Source: Peribacillus asahii
GTDB taxonomy: Bacteria; Bacillota; Bacilli; Bacillales; DSM-1321
DNA: 64,000 bases
Direction: 5' to 3'
Assembly (NCBI RefSeq): GCF_003570725.1
Contig: NZ_QWVS01000020.1
Location: 1 to 64,000 of the forward strand
Position numbers and translations under genes: made by a program. This document shows positions 38,883 through 47,304 of the stretch, piece after piece. The stretch's first letter is position 1, and each line of letters starts with the position of its first letter. The notes below the pieces were generated by a model. The model was not told the DNA's origin. It saw nothing but the letters and a program-made list of their open reading frames with translations, and made no database searches.

Positions 38883-38890
38883 AACTATAT

Positions 38891-39658
38891 TTATTTCTCG
38901 TCGCTTACACGGCGAATATCAATATCACGAACGATATCTCGGACTACCCAGCTTGCAGCAATTAATCCCGCCACTGAAGGAACAAATGCATTGGATGACG
39001 GCGGCATTTTCGCTTTACGAATTTTTGCCTCATCGTTACCAACCACTTTTCGAACATCTTCACGAATGACAATTGGACTTTCATCAGAGAAGACTACAGG
39101 AATCCCTTTTGTAATGCCTTCTTTACGAAGTTTGGTACGAATCACTTTTGCCAGCGGATCAGTATGTGTTTTAGAAATATCCGCAATTTGAAAACGGGTT
39201 GGATCCATTTTATTGGCAGCCCCCATACTGGAAATCATCTTGATATTACGCTTTAAACATTCTTTCATCAAATGTATTTTATACATAATGGTATCAGAAG
39301 CATCAATGACATAATCTAAACCATAGCTAAAAAATTGTTCATATGTTTCTTCTGTATAAAACATTTTTAAAGCAATAACTTCACAGTCTGGATTAATTTC
39401 TTTTACGCGGTCGCGCATCAATTCAACCTTTTGCTGTCCAACTGTTGAAAGCAGGGCATGAATTTGTCGATTAACATTTGTAATATCTACATCATCCTTA
39501 TCGACTAAAACAAGACGTCCAACACCGGAACGTGCTAAGGCCTCTGCTGCAAACGAGCCGACTCCACCAATACCGAGTACAGCAACCGTTGAATTTTTTA
39601 ATAAGTTTAAGCCTTCTTGGCCTAAAGCTAATTCATTTCGCGAAAATTGGTGCAACAT
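38891..39658 (-). CDS. tcdA: tRNA threonylcarbamoyladenosine dehydratase TcdA
   Basis: 255 residues, E1/ThiF-like fold. It activates t6A37 with ATP and closes it to cyclic ct6A. The nucleotide-binding loop VLGIGGVGSFAAEALARSGV and the following LVDKDDVDITNVNRQ are clear; the arginine and Asp needed for adenylation are kept. ATG 39658 has GGAG nine bases upstream; an upstream TTG at 39673 overlaps that SD. In B. subtilis (yrvM) it also lies close to aspS. Here an M20 peptidase gene is set between it and the 6S RNA. Confidence 0.92.
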   Translation of the reverse strand: MLHQFSRNELALGQEGLNLLKNSTVAVLGIGGVGSFAAEALARSGVGRLVLVDKDDVDITNVNRQIHALLSTVGQQKVELMRDRVKEINPDCEVIALKMFYTEETYEQFFSYGLDYVIDASDTIMYKIHLMKECLKRNIKMISSMGAANKMDPTRFQIADISKTHTDPLAKVIRTKLRKEGITKGIPVVFSDESPIVIREDVRKVVGNDEAKIRKAKMPPSSNAFVPSVAGLIAASWVVRDIVRDIDIRRVSDEK

Positions 39659-39767
39659 TATTCTCAACTCCAATAAAATTACTTATAAAGTCAAGAATAT
39701 AACATAACTACAGTACATGACAAGTTAAAACGAAAAGCCAACCCCTCGGAATGATTTCCACTCTGAA

Positions 39768-40901
39768 TTATTCCGACAGCTTTTGAATAACAGTCGCTAA
39801 TAATAACGTTCGTTCTAACAAACTCGAGATGACTAAATACTCCTCTTCACTATGAAAGAAACCACCAACTGGCCCTAACCCATCAATTGTCGCCACTCCC
39901 ATAGCAGATGTAAGGCAAGCATCTGAACTTCCACCGGTCGCCGTATCTGTAATCGTTAAACCAAGCTCCTGCCCCGCCTGCTTAATTACGGATAGCAGAG
40001 CCTCTGTTTTTTCGCTTTTTTCCATTGGAATTCTCTCTATTTTCCCAACTACATTTGTTTTTGTTCCAGCAATATAATTTGTTGTACAAATTTTTTCAAT
40101 TTGTTCTTTCAAAGGATTAATTTGCTTTTTTTGTGAAATACGGACATCTACATGAGCAGAAGCTTCAGCTGCTACAGTATTGGCAGCCGTTCCACCTTGT
40201 ATAAGACCAACATTTACACTAATTCCTTCTTCATGATTCGTCAATTGCTGAAGTTTAATCACTTTATAAGCTAGTTCTTCAATGGCACTGTGACCTTTTT
40301 CTGGCTCAATCCCAGAATGGGCTGCTTTCCCCTCTACAAAAACCTTAAACTGCCCTCCTCCTCTTCTCGCTGTTACAATTGAACCATCTGGACGTGCCGC
40401 CTCTAAAATTAAAGCATATTTTTTATTGATAGCTTGCTTCATAATAAGCGACCTGGAGGTTGGAGACCCAAGTTCTTCGTCACTATTCAAAACAATCTGA
40501 ACGTTCTGATAGCCCTTTCTTCCTGTCTGCTTCATGCATGTTAGTGCATAGATTAACTCAACTAAGCTTGCCTTCATATCAATTACACCCGGACCATATG
40601 CACGGCCGTCCTTCATTGTAAATGGCCGTCTTTTCGCCGTTCCTTCTGGAAAGACTGTATCCATATGACCGATAATGATAATTTCAGGCTGCACAGCATC
40701 ACGATGTTGGATAACTAGATGATTTCCCTGTGCTTTTTCTTCTACTACCTCTACGATAAAACCAAGACGCTCAAATTTTACTTTTAGTAACCCACTTATT
40801 TCATCGATCCCCGACTTTATGTGAGAACCGCTGTCTATATTTACGATTTGTTCTAAAAAATGAAGCATTTCTTGTTTCTTTGCGTTCAATAGATCCTTCA
40901 A
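39768..40901 (-). CDS. M20 family metallopeptidase (carboxypeptidase G2-like)
   Basis: About 377 residues. The metal-binding motifs of the M20 family are present: IIGHMDTVFPEG (His, catalytic Asp), YGPGVIDMKAS (bridging Asp), NSDEELGS (catalytic Glu pair), LEAARPDG, and the last His in GGFFHSEEEYL. The dimerisation domain lies about 165-285. There is no signal peptide, so it is cytoplasmic; the substrate may be an N-acyl amino acid, a folate-like or a dipeptide compound. The start is uncertain: the frame opens at 40922 without SD, and I prefer the TTG at 40901 because family members begin (M)K-x-LL. A hairpin (TCGGAAT/ATTCCGA) overlaps its stop. Confidence 0.82.
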   Translation of the reverse strand: MKDLLNAKKQEMLHFLEQIVNIDSGSHIKSGIDEISGLLKVKFERLGFIVEVVEEKAQGNHLVIQHRDAVQPEIIIIGHMDTVFPEGTAKRRPFTMKDGRAYGPGVIDMKASLVELIYALTCMKQTGRKGYQNVQIVLNSDEELGSPTSRSLIMKQAINKKYALILEAARPDGSIVTARRGGGQFKVFVEGKAAHSGIEPEKGHSAIEELAYKVIKLQQLTNHEEGISVNVGLIQGGTAANTVAAEASAHVDVRISQKKQINPLKEQIEKICTTNYIAGTKTNVVGKIERIPMEKSEKTEALLSVIKQAGQELGLTITDTATGGSSDACLTSAMGVATIDGLGPVGGFFHSEEEYLVISSLLERTLLLATVIQKLSE

Positions 40902-41065
40902 GATGCCCACTCTTCTCTTCACTTGTTATCGTTATTATATATGTACGAAAGTTTATCAGGAATGTGCTGTTATATTATGATTATTTCTTTTATCTACTAT
41001 ATTAAATCGTTTACCTGCTAAATTGATATATTTACCTGCCAATAACAGTACTTTACCCGCTAAAC

Positions 41066-41095
41066 GCAAAAAACCCTACATACGTAGGGTTTTAC
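41066..41095 (-). terminator. Terminator downstream of 6S RNA
   Basis: AAAACCCTAC and GTAGGGTTTT pair exactly around ATAC; T run on the minus strand. Confidence 0.85.
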
Positions 41096-41104
41096 ATTCA
41101 TGAC

Positions 41105-41297
41105 TAAGAGAATCCCGAATATGCCGTTTGTGCCCTTGTTTTGAACCCGCTCTCCGCAGGTGGGTGCTCTGTTCTAAACGATTGTAAGTCCTCTCAAGGA
41201 GGCATGTACGCGGCTTAGAAACTTGGGAGCTCCCTTAACTATAAGTGTTCGGTCAAAACTTATAGGTTTGGAAACGTACACATCAGGACTCTCTCTT
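41105..41297 (-). ncRNA. bsrA: 6S-1 RNA (bsrA/ssrS)
   Basis: About 193 bases on the minus strand between aspS and tcdA, the same place as B. subtilis 6S-1. The ends pair (AAGAGAGAGTCCTGA with TTCGGGATTCTCTT), giving the closing stem. Inside are stretches I recognise from Bacillus 6S-1: ACCGAACACTTATAGTTAAG, then GGGAGCTCCC, CGTACATGCCTCC, and GAACAGAGCACCC. 6S RNA mimics an open promoter and holds the sigma-A RNA polymerase in stationary phase. A promoter lies directly upstream and a terminator downstream. The exact ends are by structure, not by data. Confidence 0.9.
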
Positions 41298-41307
41298 ACT
41301 TGGAAAT

Positions 41308-41337
41308 ATCATACCATATTGCTTTTGTCTATTTCAA
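41308..41337 (-). promoter_or_regulatory. Promoter of 6S RNA
   Basis: Minus-strand TTGAAA (41332-41337) and TATGAT (41308-41313), 18-base spacer, in the short gap right after the aspS stop. Confidence 0.65.
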
Positions 41338-41347
41338 GCGATATTGG

Positions 41348-43120
41348 TTATGATTTTTTCGAAGGTGTAATCGCTAAATTCAATTCTTTTAGCTGCGCTG
41401 GACTTACCGTACTTGGCGCTGCTGTTAATAGGTCGCTTGCGCTTGCTGTTTTTGGGAACGCAATTGTATCACGTAAGTTTGTACGACCTGCAAGCAGCAT
41501 CACTAAACGGTCTAAACCAAGAGCAATTCCACCGTGTGGAGGCGTTCCGTATTCGAAAGCATCCATTAAGAAACCAAATTGTTCTTTTGCTTCTTCTTCA
41601 GAGAAACCAAGTGCTTTGAACATACGTTCTTGAACATCGCGTTCAAAAATACGCAGAGATCCACCGCCAAGCTCATAACCATTCAAGACAATGTCATACG
41701 CTTGAGCGCGTACTTCTTGTGGCGCACTTTCCAATTTATCTAAGTCTTCACGGAATGGCATTGTGAATGGATGATGTGCTGCTGTATAGCGTTTTTCATC
41801 TTCATTGTACTCAAGAAGCGGCCAATCTGTTACCCAAAGGAAGTTGAATGCAGATTCGTCAATTAAGCCGCGTTCTTTCGCAAGCTTCACGCGAAGAGCC
41901 CCAAGTGTGTCCGCTACAATGCTTTTCTTATCGGCACAGAACATGATAATATCGCCAACTTCAGCTTTCACAGTTTGGATTAACGCTTCTTCAAGTTCAC
42001 CAAAGAATTTAGCGATTGGTCCTTTTAAACCGTCTTCTTCAACTTTTAACCAAGCAAGACCTTTAGCACCGTAAATGGCTGCAAATTCTGCGTAAGCATC
42101 CATTTCTTTACGAGAGTAGTCCGCAGCTCCGCCTTTGACTACGATTGCTTTTACTTGGCCGCCTTTTTCAAGAGCACCTGTAAATACTTTTAAGCTGCTT
42201 TGTTTCGCCACTTCAGCAATATCAATAAGTTCCATACCGAAGCGAGTATCCGGTTTATCTGAACCATAACGATTCATCGCATCATCATATGTGATACGAG
42301 GGAATGGAAGTGTCACATCTAAGCCTTTTACTTCTTTCATCACTTTAGCCATCATGTTTTCTGTCATAGACATAATGTCTTCTTGGCTCATGAAGCTTGT
42401 CTCAATATCAATTTGTGTAAATTCAGGTTGTCTATCAGCTCGTAAATCTTCATCACGGAAACAACGAGCTACTTGATAGTAACGTTCAAATCCAGATACC
42501 ATCAATAATTGTTTAAATAATTGCGGTGATTGCGGCAGGGCATAGAATTCCCCTTCATGAACACGACTCGGTACTAAGTAATCGCGTGCTCCTTCTGGTG
42601 TACTTTTTGTTAAAATTGGTGTTTCAATGTCTAGGAATCCTTCGCTATCTAAATAGTTGCGGATTGCTTTTGTCGCTTTATGGCGCATGTTTAATGTTTC
42701 AAACATCGCTGGACGACGTAAATCTAAATAACGATATTTCAAACGAACATCTTCAGAGACATCCGTATTTCCATCGATAGCAAATGGAGGAGTTTTCGCT
42801 TCGTTAATAATCGTAATATTTTCAACTTGTACTTCAATTGTACCTGTTGCAATATTTGGATTTACCGTTGTTTCATCACGTTTTACAACCGTTCCTTGCA
42901 CATCAAGAACGTATTCGTTACGAACTTTCTCAGCAATCGCTAATGCTTCAGCCGATACATCTGGATTAAACACAATTTGAACAACGCCTGTACGGTCACG
43001 TAGATCAATAAAAATTAATCCACCTAAATCACGTCGCTTTTGAGCCCATCCTTTTAATGTTACTTTTTCACCAATTGCTGTTTCTAAAACTTCTCCACAG
43101 AAGTATGATCTACCAAACAT
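41348..43120 (-). CDS. aspS: Aspartyl-tRNA synthetase
   Basis: 590 residues, bacterial-type AspRS. An N-terminal OB-fold anticodon domain (about 15-110), class II motifs in the core ([40 protein letters not shown]), the bacterial GAD insertion (about 290-410) and motif 3 in [25 protein letters not shown] precedes ATG 43120. It begins 12 bases after hisS, so both are probably expressed from the T-box-controlled hisS promoter. No GatCAB genes are in view, so whether it is discriminating cannot be stated. Confidence 0.97.
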   Translation of the reverse strand: MFGRSYFCGEVLETAIGEKVTLKGWAQKRRDLGGLIFIDLRDRTGVVQIVFNPDVSAEALAIAEKVRNEYVLDVQGTVVKRDETTVNPNIATGTIEVQVENITIINEAKTPPFAIDGNTDVSEDVRLKYRYLDLRRPAMFETLNMRHKATKAIRNYLDSEGFLDIETPILTKSTPEGARDYLVPSRVHEGEFYALPQSPQLFKQLLMVSGFERYYQVARCFRDEDLRADRQPEFTQIDIETSFMSQEDIMSMTENMMAKVMKEVKGLDVTLPFPRITYDDAMNRYGSDKPDTRFGMELIDIAEVAKQSSLKVFTGALEKGGQVKAIVVKGGAADYSRKEMDAYAEFAAIYGAKGLAWLKVEEDGLKGPIAKFFGELEEALIQTVKAEVGDIIMFCADKKSIVADTLGALRVKLAKERGLIDESAFNFLWVTDWPLLEYNEDEKRYTAAHHPFTMPFREDLDKLESAPQEVRAQAYDIVLNGYELGGGSLRIFERDVQERMFKALGFSEEEAKEQFGFLMDAFEYGTPPHGGIALGLDRLVMLLAGRTNLRDTIAFPKTASASDLLTAAPSTVSPAQLKELNLAITPSKKS

Positions 43121-43132
43121 CTTAGTTCCTCC

Positions 43133-44404
43133 TTAAGCTTGTAGCTTCTTAAATTGTTCAATAAATGTTGCTAAGTCTAATTCAACTTGCTCGCCTGTTG
43201 CCATGTTTTTAAGGTTGATTTTGTTATTTGCTAACTCATCATCCCCAAGTACGGCGACATATCTTGCTTCTAGTCGGTCAGCCGATTTAAATTGTGCCTT
43301 TACTTTACGGTCTAAATAATCTTTTTCAACAGTAAAACCAGAATTACGCAATTGGTAAGCAAGCTTCACCGTATAATCACGCGCAGCATCTCCTAAGGAA
43401 ACAAAATAGCAGTCAATGCCTTGTTCAATAGGAAGTTCAACGTTCTCTGCTTGTAAAGCCGCAATTAAACGCTCAATACTAAGAGCAAAACCAATACCCG
43501 GTGTTTCTGGACCGCCTAAACTTTCAGCAAGACCGTTATAGCGCCCGCCTCCAGCTAGCGTTGTAATCGCTCCAAAGCCTTCCGCTTCACTCATAATCTC
43601 AAATGCCGTGTGATTATAATAATCTAAACCACGTACAAGCGTTGGATCTTCGACAAATTCAATCTCTAAATCTGTCAAATGTTGTTTCACCTTATCAAAA
43701 TACGTACGTGATTCTTCATTTAAATAATCAATAATCGATGGAGCCGTTTTCATTAACTCATGATCATGATCTTTTTTGCAATCTAAAATGCGAAGCGGGT
43801 TCTTTTGCAAGCGATTTTGACAATCGCTGCAAAACTCACCAATGCGTGGTTCAAAATGATTAATTAACGCATTTCGGTGAGCGATTCGACTTTCGCTATC
43901 ACCTAAACTATTAATGACAAGCTTTAGTTTTTTCAAACCTAACTCTTGATAAAGGCTCATCGCTAATGCCAGCACTTCTGCATCGATAGCTGGGTCTTTG
44001 CTGCCTAAAGCTTCAATTCCGAATTGAACAAATTGACGGAAGCGACCCGCTTGTGGACGCTCATATCGAAACATTTGTCCAATATAATAAAGCTTAACCG
44101 GTTGTGATGGATGACCAAACATTTTATTTTCAATATAAGAACGAACAACAGACGCCGTTCCTTCTGGACGCAGCGTTAAGTCCCTTCCACCGCGATCTTG
44201 AAACGTATACATTTCCTTTTGCACGATGTCTGTTGTATCACCTACACCGCGTAAGAACAGTTCCGTATGCTCGAAAATCGGTGTGCGAATTTCTTTATAT
44301 TGATAGCGGCGACAAAGCTCGCGCGCTGTATTCTCAATGTATTGCCAGATTTCCGTTTGGCCCGGCAGTAAATCCTGCGTACCTCGTGGAATTTGAATAC
44401 CCAT
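43133..44404 (-). CDS. hisS: Histidyl-tRNA synthetase
   Basis: 423 residues. Class II motifs are [17 protein letters not shown] at the N-terminus, motif 2 in [19 protein letters not shown], the His-binding signature [15 protein letters not shown] and motif 3 in [12 protein letters not shown]; the C-terminal anticodon domain spans about 330-420. SD GGAGGG precedes ATG 44404. It is first in the hisS-aspS operon behind a T-box leader. Confidence 0.97.
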   Translation of the reverse strand: MGIQIPRGTQDLLPGQTEIWQYIENTARELCRRYQYKEIRTPIFEHTELFLRGVGDTTDIVQKEMYTFQDRGGRDLTLRPEGTASVVRSYIENKMFGHPSQPVKLYYIGQMFRYERPQAGRFRQFVQFGIEALGSKDPAIDAEVLALAMSLYQELGLKKLKLVINSLGDSESRIAHRNALINHFEPRIGEFCSDCQNRLQKNPLRILDCKKDHDHELMKTAPSIIDYLNEESRTYFDKVKQHLTDLEIEFVEDPTLVRGLDYYNHTAFEIMSEAEGFGAITTLAGGGRYNGLAESLGGPETPGIGFALSIERLIAALQAENVELPIEQGIDCYFVSLGDAARDYTVKLAYQLRNSGFTVEKDYLDRKVKAQFKSADRLEARYVAVLGDDELANNKINLKNMATGEQVELDLATFIEQFKKLQA

Positions 44405-44425
44405 TGCGTTCCCTCCATTCTTATT

Positions 44426-44700
44426 TGCCCATACAAAAAACTCTCATCCCTTGTAACTCAATCGCTACAAGGGACGAGAGTTGAATATCCCGTGGTGCCA
44501 CCCTAGTTGAAGCACGTAATAAGTGCCTCCTCTTTTAAGCAGTTAACGCCTGCCTACGTTCATCTCCTACTAAAGAATGCTTGTTCAGAGCGAAACCTAC
44601 AGAGTGTTCTTTCATTAAGGCATCATGTGGAATGCTCTCAGCCTAAGGCATTTCCTCTCTTTCCATGTGTATCTTAACTACTTTTCTCCATCATTGGTTG
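44426..44700 (-). promoter_or_regulatory. T-box riboswitch of hisS-aspS
   Basis: The minus-strand leader holds an AAGTAG S-turn bulge near the start of stem I, a CAC specifier (44604-44606) set in GAACACTCTG, the T-box AGGGTGGCACCACG (about 44491-44505) and a terminator with arms around CTCTCGTCCCTTGTA / TACAAGGGATGAGAG ending in T run at 44434-44439. The specifier reads His, which fits the gene. Confidence 0.93.
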
Positions 44701-44727
44701 TTGCAGTAATATGTATGATATTCTATA

Positions 44728-44756
44728 ATCATACGGACGTTGTCTTCAATTGTCAA
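44728..44756 (-). promoter_or_regulatory. Promoter of the hisS leader
   Basis: Minus-strand consensus TTGACA (44751-44756) and TATGAT (44728-44733) at 17 bases. Confidence 0.8.
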
Positions 44757-44778
44757 GACTCGCTCGACAAATTTCGCT

Positions 44779-44949
44779 TTACCGTAAATGCTTTTTTAGA
44801 TTTTTAATTGTCCGAACATTCACGCCAAATTCAGACGCTAATTCAATTAAATTAGCGCTTTGCTCTTTTTGAATAAAATCGTGAAAGTCGACTCCGGTTA
44901 ATTGATTGGAACCAGTTAAACTCGTTTGCCCTTTCTCACTAAATTTCAT
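44779..44949 (-). CDS. 56-residue HTH-like protein, YrzK position
   Basis: A short frame of 56 codons with a strong SD (GAGGAGGGGG, seven bases before ATG 44949). The C-terminal half, NLIELASEFGVNVRTIKNLK, looks like the helix-turn-helix of sigma-factor region 4 or a recombinase, ending in basic KKHLR. The N-terminal half is polar. B. subtilis has a small gene (yrzK) at this place between hisS and the amidase gene. It lies upstream of the hisS promoter on the same strand. It may be a DNA-binding peptide; there is no stated function. Confidence 0.7.
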   Translation of the reverse strand: MKFSEKGQTSLTGSNQLTGVDFHDFIQKEQSANLIELASEFGVNVRTIKNLKKHLR

Positions 44950-45059
44950 AAACGAACCCCCTCCTCATTTAGTCATAGTATTTCCTACTAGAGGGTTTTT
45001 TAAAATATTGAAATGTTACATATAAACAAAATTTTATCTAAGAGGAGGCATTGAGCTCA

Positions 45060-46781
45060 TTGAAACAAAAATGGACCATACTTACTCTCGCTTTACTTAT
45101 CATATTCATTGCTTTTCCGCATGCATACGCCTTTAGTGAGCAGCAAAAAATTACTGCAACATCCAATAGCGTCAATGTGCGCGCTGGAGCAGGACTTAGC
45201 TTTCCTGTCATCGGTCAATTAACAAAAGGAGAAGAACACGTTGTTATAAAAGAGGAAGGCGATTGGATTCAAATTAAATTATCAGCAGCCAAAACAGGTT
45301 GGGTTGCCAATTGGCTTGTAGAAAAAACAGAAGCAGTGAACCAAACAACGGAGCAAGGTACCATCATCGGAGACTCTGTTCGCATTCGTACTGGACCTGG
45401 AACATCCTTTCAAACGATTGGTTCACTATCTCACGGTACAGCAGTCAGCATCACCATAACAGACAACGAGAATTGGCTCGAAATCAAAACCGATCATGTA
45501 CAAGGCTGGGTAGCTAAGCAATATGTTCAACTTTCTGCCACCGGGCAAACTAAAAAAGCAAAAGAATCGAAAGCAAAAGCAGAAGAACTATATACGGGCT
45601 TAGTAAACGTTGATCAATTAAATGTACGCTTACAACCATCTACGAGCGGAGCACTTTTAGGCAAATTAGCAAAAAACAGCGAAGTGACCGTTTATCAGGA
45701 AGAAGGAAGTTGGGTGCAAATTGACTTTCAAAATCAAAAAGGCTGGGTTTTAAAGCAATATATTCAAACAAAAGATACAGCATCGAGCGGTGCAACGGCA
45801 AAAGTATTAGCCCCAAACCTAGCCGTTCATAAAGAGGCCTCGTTAACGAGCAGCTTATTAGGTGAAGTCAAAAAAAATGAAAGTTATCCTATTATAAAAG
45901 AAAAAGGATACCTAACACAAATTCAGTTTAATTCGACAAAAAAAGGGTGGGTAGCTAATTGGTTTTTAGAAAAAGAAGAACCGCCAGCACTCTCTTCTGA
46001 AAAAAAGAAAGTAACGAACGGCACAATTTCCATTATGTACGATGATACATTGATTCGAGAAAAACCAACTGCGAATTCAGCCATCCTTAAACAAACAAAA
46101 GAAGGAGATACCTTCTCGGTTACAGGTCTTGAAGACGATTGGTATAAAGTAAAATGGAAGAGCGGAAAAACAGGCTATGTAGCGGGCTGGATGGTCAGCA
46201 TAGATGGCCATAACGAACAAGTTACCCGCCCTGGTGTAGAAAAATATTTAAAAGATAAGGTCATTATTATTGACCCTGGTCATGGCGGACGTGATGGCGG
46301 AACAATCGGCCTGCGAGGCACACTTGAAAAGCATTTAACAAGTCGCACAGCTAAGCTGCTATACGATAAGCTGCATGCAGCCGGAGCCGATGTCATCTTA
46401 ACAAGAAGTACAGATACATATGTGCCGCTTCCCTCTCGCGTAAGCATCTCTCATATTCACAATGCAGATGCTTTTATTAGCCTGCATTATGATAGCACGG
46501 TAAATCTTGCAACGAGCGGCATCACGACCTATTATTATCATGGATATCAACAAGCTTTAGCCTCATCCATTAATTACTCGCTCGCCTCAGCCTTACAAGT
46601 TGAAAACCGCGGGCAGCGCCTTGGAAATTATCATGTGCTAAGGGAAAATAAACGAGCAGCAGCACTAGTCGAACTCGGCTATTTAAGTAACCCTGCTGAT
46701 GAGTTAATTGTCACAACAAATGACTACCAAGAAAACGTCACATCAGCAATCTACAACGGACTTGCTCGATATTTCAAATAA
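45060..46781 (+). CDS. N-acetylmuramoyl-L-alanine amidase with five SH3b repeats
   Basis: About 573 residues. Signal peptide (about 1-25), then five bacterial SH3 repeats (starting near ATSNSVNVRAGAG, DSVRIRTGPG, DQLNVRLQPS, PNLAVHKEAS and DTLIREKPT), each about 60 residues, and a C-terminal amidase_3 domain from about residue 400. The zinc ligands are His in IIDPGHGGRDGG, Glu in LRGTLEKHL and His in SLHYD; the catalytic Glu is in VELGYLSN. It cleaves the stem peptide from MurNAc outside the cell. B. subtilis YrvJ is the counterpart. TTG 45060 is preferred (11 bases from AGGAGG); TTG 45051 is only 2 bases away. Confidence 0.9.
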   Translation: MKQKWTILTLALLIIFIAFPHAYAFSEQQKITATSNSVNVRAGAGLSFPVIGQLTKGEEHVVIKEEGDWIQIKLSAAKTGWVANWLVEKTEAVNQTTEQGTIIGDSVRIRTGPGTSFQTIGSLSHGTAVSITITDNENWLEIKTDHVQGWVAKQYVQLSATGQTKKAKESKAKAEELYTGLVNVDQLNVRLQPSTSGALLGKLAKNSEVTVYQEEGSWVQIDFQNQKGWVLKQYIQTKDTASSGATAKVLAPNLAVHKEASLTSSLLGEVKKNESYPIIKEKGYLTQIQFNSTKKGWVANWFLEKEEPPALSSEKKKVTNGTISIMYDDTLIREKPTANSAILKQTKEGDTFSVTGLEDDWYKVKWKSGKTGYVAGWMVSIDGHNEQVTRPGVEKYLKDKVIIIDPGHGGRDGGTIGLRGTLEKHLTSRTAKLLYDKLHAAGADVILTRSTDTYVPLPSRVSISHIHNADAFISLHYDSTVNLATSGITTYYYHGYQQALASSINYSLASALQVENRGQRLGNYHVLRENKRAAALVELGYLSNPADELIVTTNDYQENVTSAIYNGLARYFK

Positions 46782-46793
46782 GGCTATGTTACT
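46782..46793. repeat. GGCTATGTTACT motif, copy 1
   Basis: An exact 12-base sequence, also at 61003-61014 and 63588-63599, always in a gap between genes and in the same orientation. This copy starts right at the amidase stop codon. Confidence 0.5.
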
Positions 46794-46821
46794 AGCTATA
46801 ATGAATCTACTAGTAAACAAC

Positions 46822-46850
46822 AAAAAAAATCCCTATTAGGGATTTTTTTT
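46822..46850. terminator. Bidirectional terminator between amidase and dtd
   Basis: AAAAAAAATCCCT / AGGGATTTTTTTT around ATT: a short stem with long A and T flanks, usable from both sides. Confidence 0.85.
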
Positions 46851-46851
46851 G

Positions 46852-47292
46852 TTACTTACTTTCTAATATTAAGGTGACAGGCCCATCATTTGTAAGCTGA
46901 ACATCCATCATTGCACCGAATTGCCCGGTTTCAGTATGGACGCCTCGCTTACGAAGTTCCTCATTAAATCGTTCATACAACACCTCGGCCTCTTCCGGAC
47001 GTGCTGCATCCATAAAGTTTGGACGACGACCTTTGCGACAATCACCATATAGCGTAAATTGAGAGACAGAAAGAATAGAGCCACCAACATCAAGAAGCGA
47101 GTGATTCATTTTTCCATCCTCATCTTCAAAAATTCGTAAATTCACAATTTTTTCAGCTAAATAAGCAGCGTCTTCTGCTGTATCACCATGAGTGACACCC
47201 ACTAGCAAAACAAGACCTCTTTCAATTTCACCAATTGTTTCTCCAGCTACTACTACTTTAGCCGCCTTTGATCGTTGTAATACTACGCGCAT
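46852..47292 (-). CDS. dtd: D-aminoacyl-tRNA deacylase
   Basis: 146 residues, standard length. It removes D-amino acids wrongly attached to tRNA. The conserved [20 protein letters not shown] and the C-terminal [11 protein letters not shown] (the Gly-cisPro type motif appears as GPVT) are present. It starts 13 bases after the rel stop and is surely co-transcribed with it. Confidence 0.95.
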   Translation of the reverse strand: MRVVLQRSKAAKVVVAGETIGEIERGLVLLVGVTHGDTAEDAAYLAEKIVNLRIFEDEDGKMNHSLLDVGGSILSVSQFTLYGDCRKGRRPNFMDAARPEEAEVLYERFNEELRKRGVHTETGQFGAMMDVQLTNDGPVTLILESK

Positions 47293-47304
47293 GAATAAAA
47301 CTCC

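Noticed and set aside
41223-41633. 136-codon plus-strand frame over the 6S RNA and the aspS end
   Set aside because: Explained by the 6S RNA and aspS on the other strand.
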